The notes: generated by a model not told the origin, from the sequence alone. DNA of 64,000 bases from Allium sativum (GCA_030737875.1 CM060926.1:165303579-165367578); one strand, 5' to 3'; positions 11,069 through 23,286 are shown, counted from the stretch's first letter. Made by a program: numbers and translations.

Positions 11069-14000
11069 TGTAACGACCCGGGACTTTTCGACTCCGAAAA
11101 TCAACACACAACTGCCATGTTGACTATTCGAACATCGAAAATACCTGATCATTAATAGAAAGAAGTTAGAGAGTGAGAATAGATAAGATAGAAAATTAGA
11201 ATAGAAGAAGAAGGCCACTATAGAACAGAATCAGAGTAATACGAATCTCACAATGGAACGAATAAAATACAATAATAACATAACTTTGAAATAAAACTGT
11301 ATATATATATACAATAACACTATCAGAGCACAACACTTACACACAGCGGAAATAACAATATCTCTAAGATCCTGAAGCCTCCTGCTTCAAGCTCCTCCAA
11401 GTATATCTGTAAAGACCTGAACTACTTGACTGCCCATACCAATTTGGGCACCCAAGAGTTTAGGGAAAAACAAAACAAAATAAACTCTGGGTCAGTCATG
11501 GGACTGGTGTGAGTAAACTCAAATCATCGGTTTAACTTTTCAAAATCCTTTTCAAAAGAAAAGATAATCGTAAGACCGATCCACACATAAACACGGATGG
11601 CTTTTACCTTACGATAACCAAAAATAGTTTTTGGAAATCGATACTTTTCTGATATTATAATAATGTCTAATCACAAGTAATTAGAATCTAGTAGAACGCT
11701 TGCATCTCACGTTCCACATATATAGTATACAAACAAAGCCACGGGCGCTTTTTGGAGATTGGATTCCGACCTTGACAAGGTATGGGACCACCTACCGATA
11801 GTGTATCTCTAGAGGCGAATACACTGGGTTCAACAAGAACGTCTTGCAACCCGGCCCTCACATGACCGACCACTCATTTCGCTTGAGTGTATCGAATGTA
11901 TATCACCAATGGTTGGGAGCTACCCACCGTCTTCCCGAAAAGGGACAGCATCGATAATAGATACAAGAATGAGATGGAATTTCTCTAGATAGGTAACATA
12001 CACCCTAATGGGTGCGACCCACATAGCCATGCTGACTGCTCGATTTCTGTCATTTCCCGGTTGATGAGGCTTGAGGTCATTACGTATCTTTTGAAACACT
12101 TGACCGCCATTCACTTTGAATGCCACATCGTCATACCCGCCAAATCACAAATTGATTTCCCTAAAAATACCACGGGAATAAAGCTAAGAGAAACGAATTT
12201 CTCCGCCACCAAACGTAAGTACGTTTAAAGAGATCAACTTACGCGATCCGTTAGATATACTCTGTCAGGCATTCGTCCATTCACGTCTGTCCTGGGACTG
12301 GACAAACCGAAGGCACTATTCTGTAAACAGGATATCCCTTGCATAACTCCATCTTCAATTTTCTTCATCATATTTGATCGGAACGCTAACGTCTATACAG
12401 AGTGGTTTTCAGAAAATGAATCTGATCCCGGTCTCTCCGTATTGACGACGGAAAAATGGCCAAAAACTTCAATAGTCGGTGATTTAACTATCAAAGAAAA
12501 ATAGGTGTGCAAACAACGATATTATTTCCAGATGGAAATTTATCGACCAATCATCATTCAACATTTTCCTTTTAAATTCACTTATCATTGAATTATTCAT
12601 TTCCCATTTCTAAATATTCGTAAATCCTGATTTTCTAGATTTAGAAAATATACTTTATAAATCATTAGGAAAACATCACCACATTTACTTCCATTTCTTA
12701 TGTCCTATAGTATAAAACATTCCTGATCCTTACTTGGAAAATGTTTCCAAAATTCTTCCTTTGATTTAAACCGATGTTTAAATAAAACATCACTAAGACA
12801 ATTCAAACCATTTCACTCATTAGCTCAATTCACTTAACCAATCTTCACCACCGAACCTTACCCATCCCTTAGTTAAAAACGAAGCCAATCAAGTTGGGGT
12901 ATAATTACCTCTCAGACCTTAACTGAACAACATTTCTAACCTTGAAATAGACAAAGTTCAACCCTTTAAAACTTCAACAAACTTCCTTTCGTAACTCTCG
13001 TATTTAATTTACGAATCCATTTCCTTTACAGAAATCATTTGGATCATAACGATAGTGTTATAATCTTATACTTTTGAAATAAAATATTTTAATTCTAACT
13101 TTTCTCTACTAGTTTAAATAATAATTACTTTATTAAATAAATAAATAAATCTTGCTTTAAAACCGAAAAGAAAATAATACTTTCCCGAATTCGATATAAT
13201 CGAATCCCAAATGATAATTCACTGTCGAATAATCGCTATTCGATAAATCTCTTTCGAATAACCTATATTCGAATTTATTCTTCTTTATGTATTTTATTTA
13301 ATCCCCTTGACATTTCAAATATCGAAATGGATTCTCGTTCCCTTAAAAACAACTCTAAATTTCCCATTTCCCTTCACCGTTGAATTCACAATCCCAATTT
13401 TCCACTGATAATTATATTTTAGTTCATTTATAAACATCGTTTGTAAATCACAACACTTGTTTCATTTTTAAACAAGTTCTTTATTTCTTAACCATTCGGA
13501 AATCCCATTTTTATAAAATCCATTCAGTTTATATACATATCTTATTTCCAATATATATTTTGAAATTTCTCTTTGTTCATTCCATTGTTTCTTATGGCGT
13601 TTAGTACCCCATATAATAGGGATAAATATTATCCAAACACCCATAATAAAATCACATCATATTTCACAATATATGAAAAACAGTAAAATAAATGTTGAGA
13701 AATCCAGTTGGATCCCTCCGACCTGTCATCCATAGATGTTAATCAACATGAATATGAAATATTCTGATAAACGGAATCGATATTTGTTTAACGATATATG
13801 TCTATATCGTTATCTGTAATTTCAAACAATAAATCAGCAATTCAACCAAACGATCAACACACAGCACTCAACCATTTTTTTAATCAATACTAGATTGTAT
13901 TTATAAAAATATAATTTGAACAGAGTTAGTGAGTTTTACTCACCGTGGACAGTTATCGTTAAATAACGATAATTGGTTATTGATTTGATTCAGGCATTTA

Positions 14001-14110
14001 ATTTCATCATAAATCCAACCGAGCTCTAATTCACTCCCGGTCAGTTCCATGGTGGAATCCTCATCGCTCTGATTCCAACAGATCCGTCCGTTCGAAGTTC
14101 TGATAAGGTA
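11069..14110 (-). repeat. Older chromovirus-like 5' LTR (right border unresolved)
   Basis: Begins TGTAACGACCCGGG next to an initiator-Met PBS. About 430 bp in, it has the same layout seen in the A and B LTRs (an AGCGGA block followed by a GTCAGTC...GAGTAA block), which argues for a related minus-strand LTR. No second copy lies in the window, and I could not find a convincing end with its target duplication. The right limit is a guess, placed where the sequence changes to a promoter-like character. No coding content. Confidence 0.55.
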
Positions 14111-14129
14111 CGAGTGAAATATCACATTT

Positions 14130-14736
14130 ATATGTTTATAAATTATTTAAATAAAAAAAAATAAAACTCAATTTATTTCTACCTAGGGTCTTACCTATGT
14201 AACTTGGCCCATCTCTAATCTAAAAAGCACAGGCCCGCGTTGAATAGGATTCACTAATTAACATGATATTTAATTTAACATTATACTTCACTTAAATTTG
14301 TTAAATTATAGTTTGGGCCTAACTTTCAACAATCCGGCCCAAAGCCACTTTACCCTAACCCGTCCATATCCTTATCCTACCAAGATAAAACAACGCAGAC
14401 CAAAAAAATTGATTTACCTTCCCAATTCCATTTCGCAACTCTCTGTTCCTTCTTCTAAATCCAAAGTCCTCCTCCCAAAACACGCACACCACCAACGTGA
14501 CCCCCTTCTACTCTTTCATGTCTCCATCCTCACCCCATCGAGCTCGACAACTGCAGTTTCCGGCGGCTTCAGGGACCTCAACAAAACCAATGAACAAATC
14601 CTGTTCAAAGATCTCCGAGTCCTTGTATGAAGGTACTGATTGAAATCACGTATGCTAATTCAATTTTTGTTTTAGCCATCGGTGTCTTAAATTCCTTGAA
14701 TTACCAACCCTAGTTCACTCTGGTAGTAAACCGCGA
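14130..14736 (+). promoter_or_regulatory. Promoter/5'-UTR-like stretch
   Basis: No transposon protein is recognisable here. It contains several GGGCC/GGCCCA motifs typical of plant housekeeping promoters, pyrimidine-rich stretches, and then a short ATG exon at 14737. The open frame at 14298-14630 has no recognisable domain and I do not call it a gene. Interpretation as the upstream region of the adjacent gene fragment is tentative. Confidence 0.3.
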
Positions 14737-15751
14737 ATGGAGAAAAAGAAAGGTGAGTTCTTCAATTTGTTCCGAGGATTTGTAATATATTTTTCTGGAT
14801 TTTTGTTGATGACTTCATCTGTTATGGGTTTTTATGAAGCCATTATCAAAGCTTTCGTAAAGGTTTGATTACGTTTTATGAAGAAATCGAAATGAGAAGC
14901 TGCTTATTCATAAATCGGAATTCCTTGGGGTGCAAGGGATAGACAATAGGGTAGCTGATACTATGTTACGTGTTTTCTTTTCATACGTATTTTCTTGAAT
15001 GTTGCACATGAGTTGTTCGATCAAATCTGGGTGCTTGTTGGTTAAAACCATATCATGTGCTTTGTAAAGAAGGGAGCTGCGAAGGCTCGTAGCTGATGGT
15101 GATGTAGTTCTTAGGACTACTGGCTACATTTAGCCATGTGTATGCGATTCTGATCAAAGATTTGGCTTCCCAGTTGTAAATTAAATATGAGAGGAAATCA
15201 TAGTGTAGCAGTCTATGTGATTGAAGAGATTATAAGCTGCGCAGAGTAATATCTATTGATTTGGATTTGTCATGTTTGAGCATGACTTAGGTAGGCAGAA
15301 AAGGGGACAAGTCCTCTTTTGTATTGTACATTTGTAGGTATACAGTATAAAATGTGTACAGGGTTCTTGTATAATAGCATGCGTTGGTCAGTGATGTAAA
15401 AATACATTAGTGATGTGTACAGGGAATGCACATGTTTTGTTTTAAGGAGTTCGGAATGGGTTCATATTTATTTGTGATGATATGATTATATAATTTACAT
15501 TTGTTGGATTCAAAGTTAGAAATTGCATTTGTATTTTCCAGCAAATCTCATATGATCTACGGGTGTTCTGGTTTGCCATGTCTAGTCTGCATCCTATCCG
15601 GAAATCTCTAGTTATATCCTACATGTTAGTTCAGCCCCTTTCAACTATTTATAACGTCCCTGTTTTGCATGTCTGTTTCTAAGGTGAAAGCATCAATTTG
15701 ATTATTATACATGCACGTGCGCAAGGCCTTCAAGTTCCCAAGCTTCTGAAT
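14737..15751 (+). pseudogene. Possible 5' end of a host gene cut by an LTR
   Basis: Exon 1 would be 14737-14752 (ATGGAGAAAAAGAAAG), followed by a GTGAGT donor at 14753. A pyrimidine-rich acceptor ending TTTCTAAG at 15683 opens exon 2, which reads ESINLIIIHARAQGLQVPK. The phases agree: exon 1 ends one base into a codon and exon 2 supplies the other two. The intron would be 931 bp. The reading then meets an LTR terminus at 15752, and no continuation is seen on the other side. I do not recognise the protein. A chance ORF is possible. Confidence 0.33.
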
Positions 15752-16771
15752 TGTAACACCCTTGTCTTCCTTTACTTATTAATTTATGGAAAGGTTGAAC
15801 ATGTTGGCTCCAAGGTGTACGTGAATGATCATACATAAATAATCAAACCTTTTACTTCTTAGTTAAGTAATGTATCGCCAACCGGTATCTACTAAACGAA
15901 TGGATGCACGTACAAGTCTGGTGCATGGAGCGGCATATATAAATATTACAACAAACAATTTTGTATTATATTTTTAAAGTACTCGTTGCGTAAAATATAT
16001 TCCGTTCATTTATAGACTGCTATGGACCGAAATGAAAATACAGTCGTGTCCAGTGAGGTGCCACGATCCCAAAAATATAATAACATAAGTCCGTTAACTT
16101 ATTCTGTGAAACCCCGAAATATTTATATAGGGTGCAAAATACTCCAAATAAAAAGTTGCGTATTTAATTAATTAAAAATTCCAGTAAAATTATAAAAATT
16201 AAATTAACACTATGTATCAAAAGAACCTTGTCTAAATTCGAATCCTGTATGCAGTTATTTCAAATAACTGTTACGGTCGATGAACGATTCTATAGCGACT
16301 ATTTGAAAATTTGATTTAATCATAAATAAAAATCTTCGCGATGAAATCCCGATCTTTCTCTTCCACTAGAAAAATACACTTCACCAGCTTCGAATGTTTC
16401 TTGTTTCACAGAAATCCGAGTTAAAATAGGTTTTGTATACTCGTTTAAAGTTCGAATCGCCAATTTACGAATTGCCGCTTCATTTCAAGCTCGATTATAA
16501 TTATATTATAATTATATGTTTCATCGTCGTTTCTTGAACAGATTCGTTATTAAAAATCGAATCTAAACTTACCCAAATCTCTCATATTACTCAATTCACA
16601 CAATATTGGGAATTCAGCTATATTTCGACCATTTCGCAAATAAATATATTATTCGATTATTTATATTAATTAAATAAAAATATTATTAAATTCAGGTTAT
16701 CGATATCGCCAAATCGATATTTAATAACTAAATAAATAAATTATTTCATCGTAAAAATACGGGACATTACA
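15752..16771 (-). repeat. Solo LTR (about 1020 bp)
   Basis: Starts TGTAACACCC and ends ACGGGACATTACA, the same terminal style as the minus-strand LTRs of Element A. A minus-strand TATA (CTATATAAAT, 16121-16130) sits 640 bp from its sense start. There is no PBS, PPT or coding sequence beside it, so it is probably a recombined solo LTR. AATTG occurs at both borders (15749-15753 and 16771-16775) but overlaps the TG/CA termini, so the exact target duplication is unclear. Confidence 0.55.
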
Positions 16772-17085
16772 ATTGCACTAGATAAAATTGCATAAGAAGT
16801 AGAATAGATTTGAAGCTTTTTTGAAGACATTCCTAATTGGGGGAAAACCTATGCCTCCAATATGTATACATTGTGATAATCAACCAACTATTAGAAGAGC
16901 TAATAGTACACTATACAATGGTAAATCTAGGCATATTCGTCGTAGACATAAAACGATAAGACAACTTCTCTGTAACGGGGTTATCACAATAGATTACATT
17001 CAGTCTAAAGATAACTTAGCGGATCCACTTACAAAAGGCTTTCCAAGAGACAAAAAGTTAAAATCTTATCAATGGGAATGGGGCT
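16772..17085 (+). pseudogene. Ty1/copia RNase H fragment
   Basis: The 3' end of a copia pol frame. The reading begins IALDK immediately after the solo LTR, has one stop before residue EVE, then continues CIHCDNQPTIRRAN (catalytic Asp), YNGKSRHIRRRH, ITIDYIQSKDNLADPLTKG and stops near 17085. These are the conserved blocks of plant copia RNase H. Everything 5' of it (gag, protease, integrase, RT) is absent, cut at the solo LTR. The matching 3' LTR follows 540 bp downstream. Confidence 0.88.
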
Positions 17086-17628
17086 AAGGCCTATATAATA
17101 AAGGTTTTTCTAAAATGGAAACCCCACATAGTCGACTGGAGATCCCAAGATCTAGGTTCAAAGGGACAACAAAGTTTAAGAGAAACTTGATGGCATGGTT
17201 ACACACAAGCCATTCCTATGATAAGTCAATGCATTACGTGTTGAAAAGGATAAGTATTAATACTTTTAATAATGTCTGTATTTGAGGAATTAGAGAATAA
17301 CCTTTACAGAATCACCTACGTAAGTGCGAAGATGCCGCTTCAAAGAGAATTATGAGGCCAAATTCTCTAAGCACTTATGAGACCAGGCAGGTGTTTAAGG
17401 CAAAAATGAACACATACAAAGAACGAAGGATTATAAGAAACATTTATCGTGTGTTATCTACTTTAGAATTACACAAAAGGCTTATAGTTTAAGGACATTC
17501 TATGTCTACTGATTCACCTGTGATTCAAATAGGTAATCACTAGGAAAGTTCAAGGCCCATGTGCTACTTTAATCGATGCGATAAATGACTCGTGTAACTA
17601 AGAACGACTGCTCATTCATGTGGGGGAT
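17086..17628 (+). other. Copia 3' untranslated region and PPT
   Basis: Non-coding spacer between the RNase H stop and the 3' LTR. It ends in the polypurine-type run GTGGGGGAT at 17620-17628, directly before the TG of the LTR. Confidence 0.65.
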
Positions 17629-18612
17629 TGTTGGAAATGAATGAGCAGGAGGAATTTTGGAAGAAGAGGGGAAATCAATCTAAGTCCCACATTATGAAAT
17701 ATGAGTACTTACTTCTCTGTTGGCTTATATAAATAAAGGAGAAGAGAGCTTGTGAATGGTGTGGCTAAGCCAACACACAATATTATATTGATGTCAAATT
17801 AGGCCTAGTGCCTTGGGACTCTTGGAGTCCATGACACAATATTATATTGATGTCAGCTAGGGCTTAGTGCTTTGGGACTCTTGGAGTCCATGACGTAATA
17901 TTATATTGATGTTAGCTTGGGCTTAGTGCTTTGGGACTCTTGGAGTTCATGACACAATATTATATTGATGTCAACTTGGGCTTAGTGCCTTGGGACTCTT
18001 GGGGTCATGACACAATATTATATTAGATCAAAAATTGGGCTTTGTGCCTTGGGACTCTTGGGGTCTCATGGTTAATAGGCCGCTGCTTGTAGCTTGGGTC
18101 TGTTGCATTGAAACGAGTTACTTGATCACTTTTGATCTGTCATGTCCATTCAATTGAATAGATACAACTGTTTCATTTTTTGAATGCGAACACACATTCA
18201 TGAACCGCTTGGTTAAAGTGTCGCAAACTTTCCAAAGGTCATTAATGTTCGAATAGGCATTTCCTCCAGCCTATAAATACATGGCCCAAGCGAGATAGAA
18301 TACACATTAGTTATTCTTCTCAATTTGATACTTCTTCAAAGTAATCCTCTGTTCAAGTTTCTATAATCTACTTTAGTTCGTCGGAGCTCCGTTTGTTGGC
18401 AGTGCACTACGGGGTTGGTCCATTTTATCCTGAGAAACAAATTGCTATCACGTCAATCAGTGCATATGACGGCAATATTGTTTTAAGGAAACAGAATCAT
18501 TTCTGGACTCGGACATTACTGAAATATTCTTTTTCCAGTCTGTTGGAGACGGTTCTGTACTGCTCCAATCTAATGCACAATCAGTCACACTTACTGTCAT
18601 TGTTATAATCAC
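17629..18612 (+). repeat. Copia 3' LTR (right border approximate)
   Basis: Begins TGTTGGAAATGAATGAGC right after the PPT. It has a TATA-like TATATAAATA at 17726-17735, an internal 59-bp tandem array, and a CAGTGCACTAC...CCATTTTATCCTGAGA block near 18400 typical of the R/U5 part of plant copia LTRs. The 5' LTR is missing, so the 3' border and target duplication cannot be fixed. Confidence 0.65.
17777..18066 (+). repeat. 59-bp tandem repeat, five units
   Basis: Units begin at 17777, 17836, 17895, 17954 and 18012. Each contains AATATTATATTGATGT and a CTTGGGACTCTTGGAGTC-type block. They lie in U3/R of the copia LTR and have diverged by scattered substitutions. Confidence 0.9.
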
Positions 18613-18675
18613 AGTTTGACTTGACAATTGTGACATTATTTAGTAACATTGATAGTTGTTACTGTCTATTTGCAG

Positions 18676-18750
18676 TACAATCGTGTATTGACAAAAAGTT
18701 CTAACTTTGTAATACAATCGTGTATTAACAAAAAGATCTAACTTTGTAAT
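18676..18750 (+). repeat. 37-bp direct repeat, two units
   Basis: TACAATCGTGTATT is repeated at 18676 and 18713, followed in both by ACAAAAAG and CTAACTTTGTA. It is a simple local duplication beside the caulimovirid fragment. Confidence 0.85.
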
Positions 18751-18779
18751 ACAGGATCAGGAATATCTTTGTGTAAAAA

Positions 18780-19148
18780 AATATTTTACCACAGAAGTGG
18801 TGGATTCAAGATGGACCCTCTATAATTGCTTTAGATATACAAGAAAAAGAAATTCATTAAAAATATTATGCGGTTGATGTCCCCTTCACCATAGGAAATA
18901 TTAAAATTAAAATACCAAAATTATGGGCTTGTAATGTTCAAGGTCCATACATTTTGTTAGGAAATGATTTCTGCCTAGCATATCAACCTATGACCCAGTT
19001 AACAGATCATATTATATTTACTACACCATGCAGAACACCTATTTTAGCACCTAGGCTTAAACAAGCATATGTTGTTGATCCAAGTTATCAACATACACCA
19101 GCACAGCATGGTGATATTGTATTGACAGAAGTACTTAAAAGTTTCTAA
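18780..19148 (+). pseudogene. Endogenous caulimovirid aspartic-protease remnant
   Basis: A decayed reading frame with one stop near 18860, then a continuous stretch to 19148. It contains a hydrophobic-rich IPKLWACNVQGPYILLGNDF segment and a following TQ.TD.IIFT block. This arrangement is characteristic of the C-terminal half of the pararetrovirus (Caulimoviridae) protease domain. The DTG active-site half is not visible, and no intact RT or movement protein is found around it. It is an old integrated fragment with no coding potential for a virus. Identification is by motif memory only. Confidence 0.55.
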
Positions 19149-21100
19149 CATGTATATATTTATCTCTTAAAGTGATGTTTTAGAGTTTTATTGCAAAATC
19201 CAAAATTAAATGATAAGGAATTTCTATTTTTGTCAAATTACATTTAGTTAAAAAGGAATGATATATCTTTAAAGGAACATCATATAAAACTATCAAAATA
19301 GTTAAAATTATTTATCTTTTAAAGAAACATTTCATAATAATATCACATTTCAAATATAATGGTTTATCTCTCACACTGGACTTTTATAACACACCTTATT
19401 TGTTATTATGTTTAAATTTTGGTGCATTATTTCAAAAGCAGTTATAATAAAAATATCTAGCAGAGATATTTTCTATTACCCAAAAAGTAGCAAGTATGTT
19501 CTATGTTGATATGACATTATAAAGTTGTGCATATAAAGTATCCCTAGAAGAAATATACTGACATTCAAGGAGCGATGATAGTAAGATGTCTCTAGAAAAT
19601 ATTGTAAAATGTCCTTAAAAGGAGAAAATAAATTATATCATCATCTCGGACCCGTAATTTCATTAGACAAATCTGAGAGTAAACATTGACTTGTGATATA
19701 CTACTTTTTCAAAGTATACCATGAACCAAATATCATATTTTATAATGGTTCTTGAAAAAAAATCTTTTGATTTTATCCTGAAAAGTTAAACTAAATGTCA
19801 GATCATAACTTCCACAAAAGCTACAAATATGGTATTAAAGATATCTATATGTGCAGCTAATTTAATTATGTATTTTTGTGACATTTCAAGTGTACAGAAG
19901 ATACTATTATGTTGTGAATATATTTTTATTGAGCCCTACAGTAGAGGTGTCTATATGTATTTCAAATTATTTATTATTCTCTGATAAATAATGCTCTGCA
20001 GGGATATTTGAATGTATGTGATTTATTTAAACTAGAAGTTCAACAGGGGTTTTAACTCGATGTTTTGGAAAATATCATGAAGGATTTAAGAATTCACATT
20101 AACATATATTGATAAACAAAAATTAATAGTTGGACCTTTATAATAGTTTGTTATAAAATCACAAACTCAAATGAGAAAAAAACTACAATATATACAATAT
20201 GTGGATGCACTTGTATATATCCATATATGAAGATATTTAACAAACATCCTGAAGATTGTTTAACTAAATTTATATGAGCAAATTTTATAGATTGTGCATA
20301 TATATCATTAAGTGATTTAAATTTCAATCAACATAAATGTTGAATGACCTGAAGTCATGTTTATATTAAAATAATCTACATAATTAGCAAATTCCTTTAA
20401 CAGGTTAGAAAATGAATGAAAAAAACTATAAAAAATAAATAGCTTCACTTTAGTGAATCTTATCAATTTATAAAAGAATTATCCCTCTGTATGTAATATG
20501 TATGATTTATTTGTTAGTTGCAATGTCATAATGGATCAAAATGAAAATCTAAAGACAAGAATTATTCAATGTGACAACATTCATCAATATTAATGGGAAT
20601 GATAAAAAGGGATACAAGTTCATTTTGACCATCAACATTAAATATTTGTTAACATATATAATGATGCAAAATATTAAGTAACTTGAATAAATTATCAATA
20701 ATATCCTCTGGCAAACTTGCTCTAATATGGATTTAAATCCTCGTAAAACCTAAGAGTATAGACCACATCTGAAGTGAGGTAGAGTAGTCAGTTCAAAAAA
20801 TTTTGGAGTAAAAAAAATAAAAATGTCAAATAAAGGAGGAGGATGTTCTTGAAGAAACATTTAAGGATGTTGTGGAAGAGACCCAAGACATGATTGATAA
20901 CCCTAAAGGTTGTTCAAGTACCTAAAACATGAAATATATTGTGATATTAATAAGTCATGTATAAAATTGATAAAAACGTTTGTCGAGATAAAATTATAAA
21001 TAATTAAGCGCTAACATTTATAGTTGGATCAAAGATTCTGCATTATAGAAAAACATGATTATCTCCTAAACAAGAATGAAGACTTGTAGTTTATAATATA
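19149..21100. other. AT-rich unassigned DNA
   Basis: About 2 kb of AT-rich sequence with no open frame above 60 codons and no transposon termini that I can support. It may hold further decayed parts of the caulimovirid insertion, but I could not recognise any. Confidence 0.4.
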
Positions 21101-21104
21101 TGAT

Positions 21105-21196
21105 TATATAATTATATATATACACACAAATATATATATATATATATATATGCACATACACACACACACATATATATACACACACACACATATGTA
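21105..21196. repeat. Compound (TA)n/(CA)n microsatellite
   Basis: Alternating TA and CA/TG dinucleotide tracts over about 90 bp, purine-pyrimidine alternating throughout. Confidence 0.92.
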
Positions 21197-21906
21197 ATAG
21201 CAAAAACACAATGAAATTATTGAAGCATAATTGAATACGTTCAATTTAGTCAGAATGATGTTGATATTTTGATCTACTTAACAATTTTGGTCGAAAAAGG
21301 ATGGAAACATGAAATATAAAGCGATATTTGAAATATGATTAAGTGTTTTGATTTGTATTTTGCTAAAAATAGAGAAGTAGAAGTGATATCATGAGTTTTT
21401 AAGACTATATGATGTTAAAATTTGTTTTCTTATTTGTATATTTTCAAAGTTACGCAAGTAGGAAAACATAAATGAAAGACAATCAAAATATAACATTTGC
21501 ATTTTGAAAATGTGTTATGAAAATAACACTTACGAATTTAAAATAATAATTGCATGTGTTATTTACTCCATCAAACAAATATATCTTATTTTATTATGAG
21601 TTTAGGTAGTGTTTTCATAACCCGATCCAATCACGATCCTACTTCAAATAATCCTAGACCATGGTTACTAACGTGAGACTTAATTAGACCTCGGTCGAGC
21701 ACGCATATAGATCCGGCATTTTAACAAGCAGTCTAGCCGTTAATTTTACCAGATGAAACTACCATTCTTTTGTTTTCTCATACCTTACCCAACGTGTAGT
21801 TCTCTCTCATTCTCATTATTTATATTGTTTTAAAGAAGATATATAAATATTTTGCAAAATTATCGTTTCAAAATCCTAATAACAAACTTCATCACATGGT
21901 TCTTCA
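21197..21906. other. Unassigned DNA before the CACTA terminus
   Basis: AT-rich with no recognisable gene. The phrase ACAAGCAGTCT occurs at about 21724 and again inside the CACTA at about 21987, for no reason I can see. Confidence 0.35.
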
Positions 21907-22003
21907 CACTACTAGAATTACAGTGTATTCCGATGTCCATATTCCAACGACCGCTAACGGCTTCCATCAACTCATTGATTTTTAAACAAGCAGTCTGGAG
22001 CTA

Positions 22004-22195
22004 TTGAAAACTGATGGAATAAGTGGAATTGGAAATTTCCTGGATAATTTCCAGATCCCGAGACCCCAACTTCCCCAAAAGTTTTTCTCTCTCCCAAATC
22101 ACCATATCTCTACCTCCTCCAATGCTGCCACCAACCCAATCACCTTCGACGCCATCTACGAGCAGATCCAGCCCATCTCCACCCTCCTAGCTTGA
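22004..22195 (+). other. Unrecognised 63-codon frame in the CACTA 5' region
   Basis: Starts MKTDGISGIGNFLDNF and has a Ser/Thr/Pro-rich middle; it ends in TAG-adjacent codons just before a GTAATT sequence. Codon use and GC content are higher than in the surrounding AT-rich DNA, so a captured host exon is conceivable. No domain is recognised. Confidence 0.25.
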
Positions 22196-22802
22196 CAAAT
22201 CGGGTAATTTCTCTAACCTAATATTTAAGTTTTTTTTAAGGCTTAATTTAAATTATGATTGTTCCTAGTGTATGTATATTACATCATGTTACCCTCTAAT
22301 TGCTATTATTTTCACTATAATGATCAAATTATTAGCCATTGCAAAATTTTCTAGTTTAATATATTGTGTTTGGTTAGGTTGATTTGGTTAGTATTGGATG
22401 TATGTGTGTGACAGAGTTTGCAAATAGTATAATTTATGCAAACACGAAGTATATATTATGTAAGGAGTGACCGTAGTTTTAGATAATTTGTGCGAACACA
22501 AGTTTTGTGCTTATGCGAACATGCAAATTGATTTGGTGTATAAATGATTTTGATAGGAATCATCGTAGTTAGAATTCAACAAATTATAAAACTATATAAT
22601 TTAGTACATATGTAATAAAACAGTAAAATATAAACAAATTATGTATTTAAAATTTATATAAACAAATATTTAAACCCTTGGATATTATTTGGCCCCGTCT
22701 GACAAGTGTTGTATATGATCATTATATGGATATTTGTTTTTTCTTCAAAATCCCTATTCATATGATACATCATTTGTTGGATTTGTCCTTGTATTGGACA
22801 AG

Positions 22803-23005
22803 TTACAAGCACTATAAAGTAATTATATTTCATAAATCATATCACTTTAAACAATTCACAAAATTTCGAGGGTATTTCCTCTACGTTCCTTGTGTACACG
22901 CATTTGTGTACGATACAAGGAACACGGGGGAAATGCTATCGAAATTTTGTGAAATCGTTTAAAATGATATGATTTAGGGAATGTAATTACTATTGTGTTT
23001 GTAAT
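22803..23005. repeat. Long imperfect inverted repeat (foldback)
   Basis: Two arms of about 95 bp face each other around a short loop near 22900. Shared blocks include AAATCATATCA, TTTAAAC, TTCACAAAATTTCGA and GTTCCTTGT with their complements. By eye, pairing is around 80%. It lies between the CACTA terminus and the transposase start. A TA dinucleotide at both outer ends (TACAAGCAC...GTGTTTGTA) would fit a small mariner-type MITE. Confidence 0.7.
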
Positions 23006-23199
23006 GGAAAGTAGGGTGACCGACCATCAAAGAAGACACATAAGTGTCAATGAACCAATATTTGTTTATTTAAAATAAATTTTGTAAAAAAATATAAAAT
23101 TTAGTATAAGTTTACTAAATCAGTAAATAAAATTTAAACAAAATATAAAGTGAACGATTAATTTTTTTTTACTTCATCACAGGTTTTAAATTAGAAAAA

Positions 23200-23286
23200 A
23201 TGGTCAATTACTTTATTGATCGGAGCTGGATGTATCAAAGAAGGGAAATTAGTGGTGCAATAAGTGAAAATTTTCTAAACGGGGTA
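23200..23286 (+). pseudogene. CACTA TNP2 transposase, first coding segment
   Basis: The ATG at 23200 opens a frame reading MVNYFIDRSWMYQRR, the start of the transposase-associated N-terminal domain of plant CACTA transposases (DRSWMY motif). A possible acceptor (TTCATCACAG) lies just upstream, so this may not be the first exon. The frame is cut at codon 29 by Tat1. Removing Tat1 plus one GGGTA copy rejoins it in frame with 33117, which is strong evidence that this was one exon. Confidence 0.8.

Noticed and set aside
14633..14675. Possible 5'-UTR intron with GT and AG borders
   Set aside because: 43 bp is too short for a plant spliceosomal intron.
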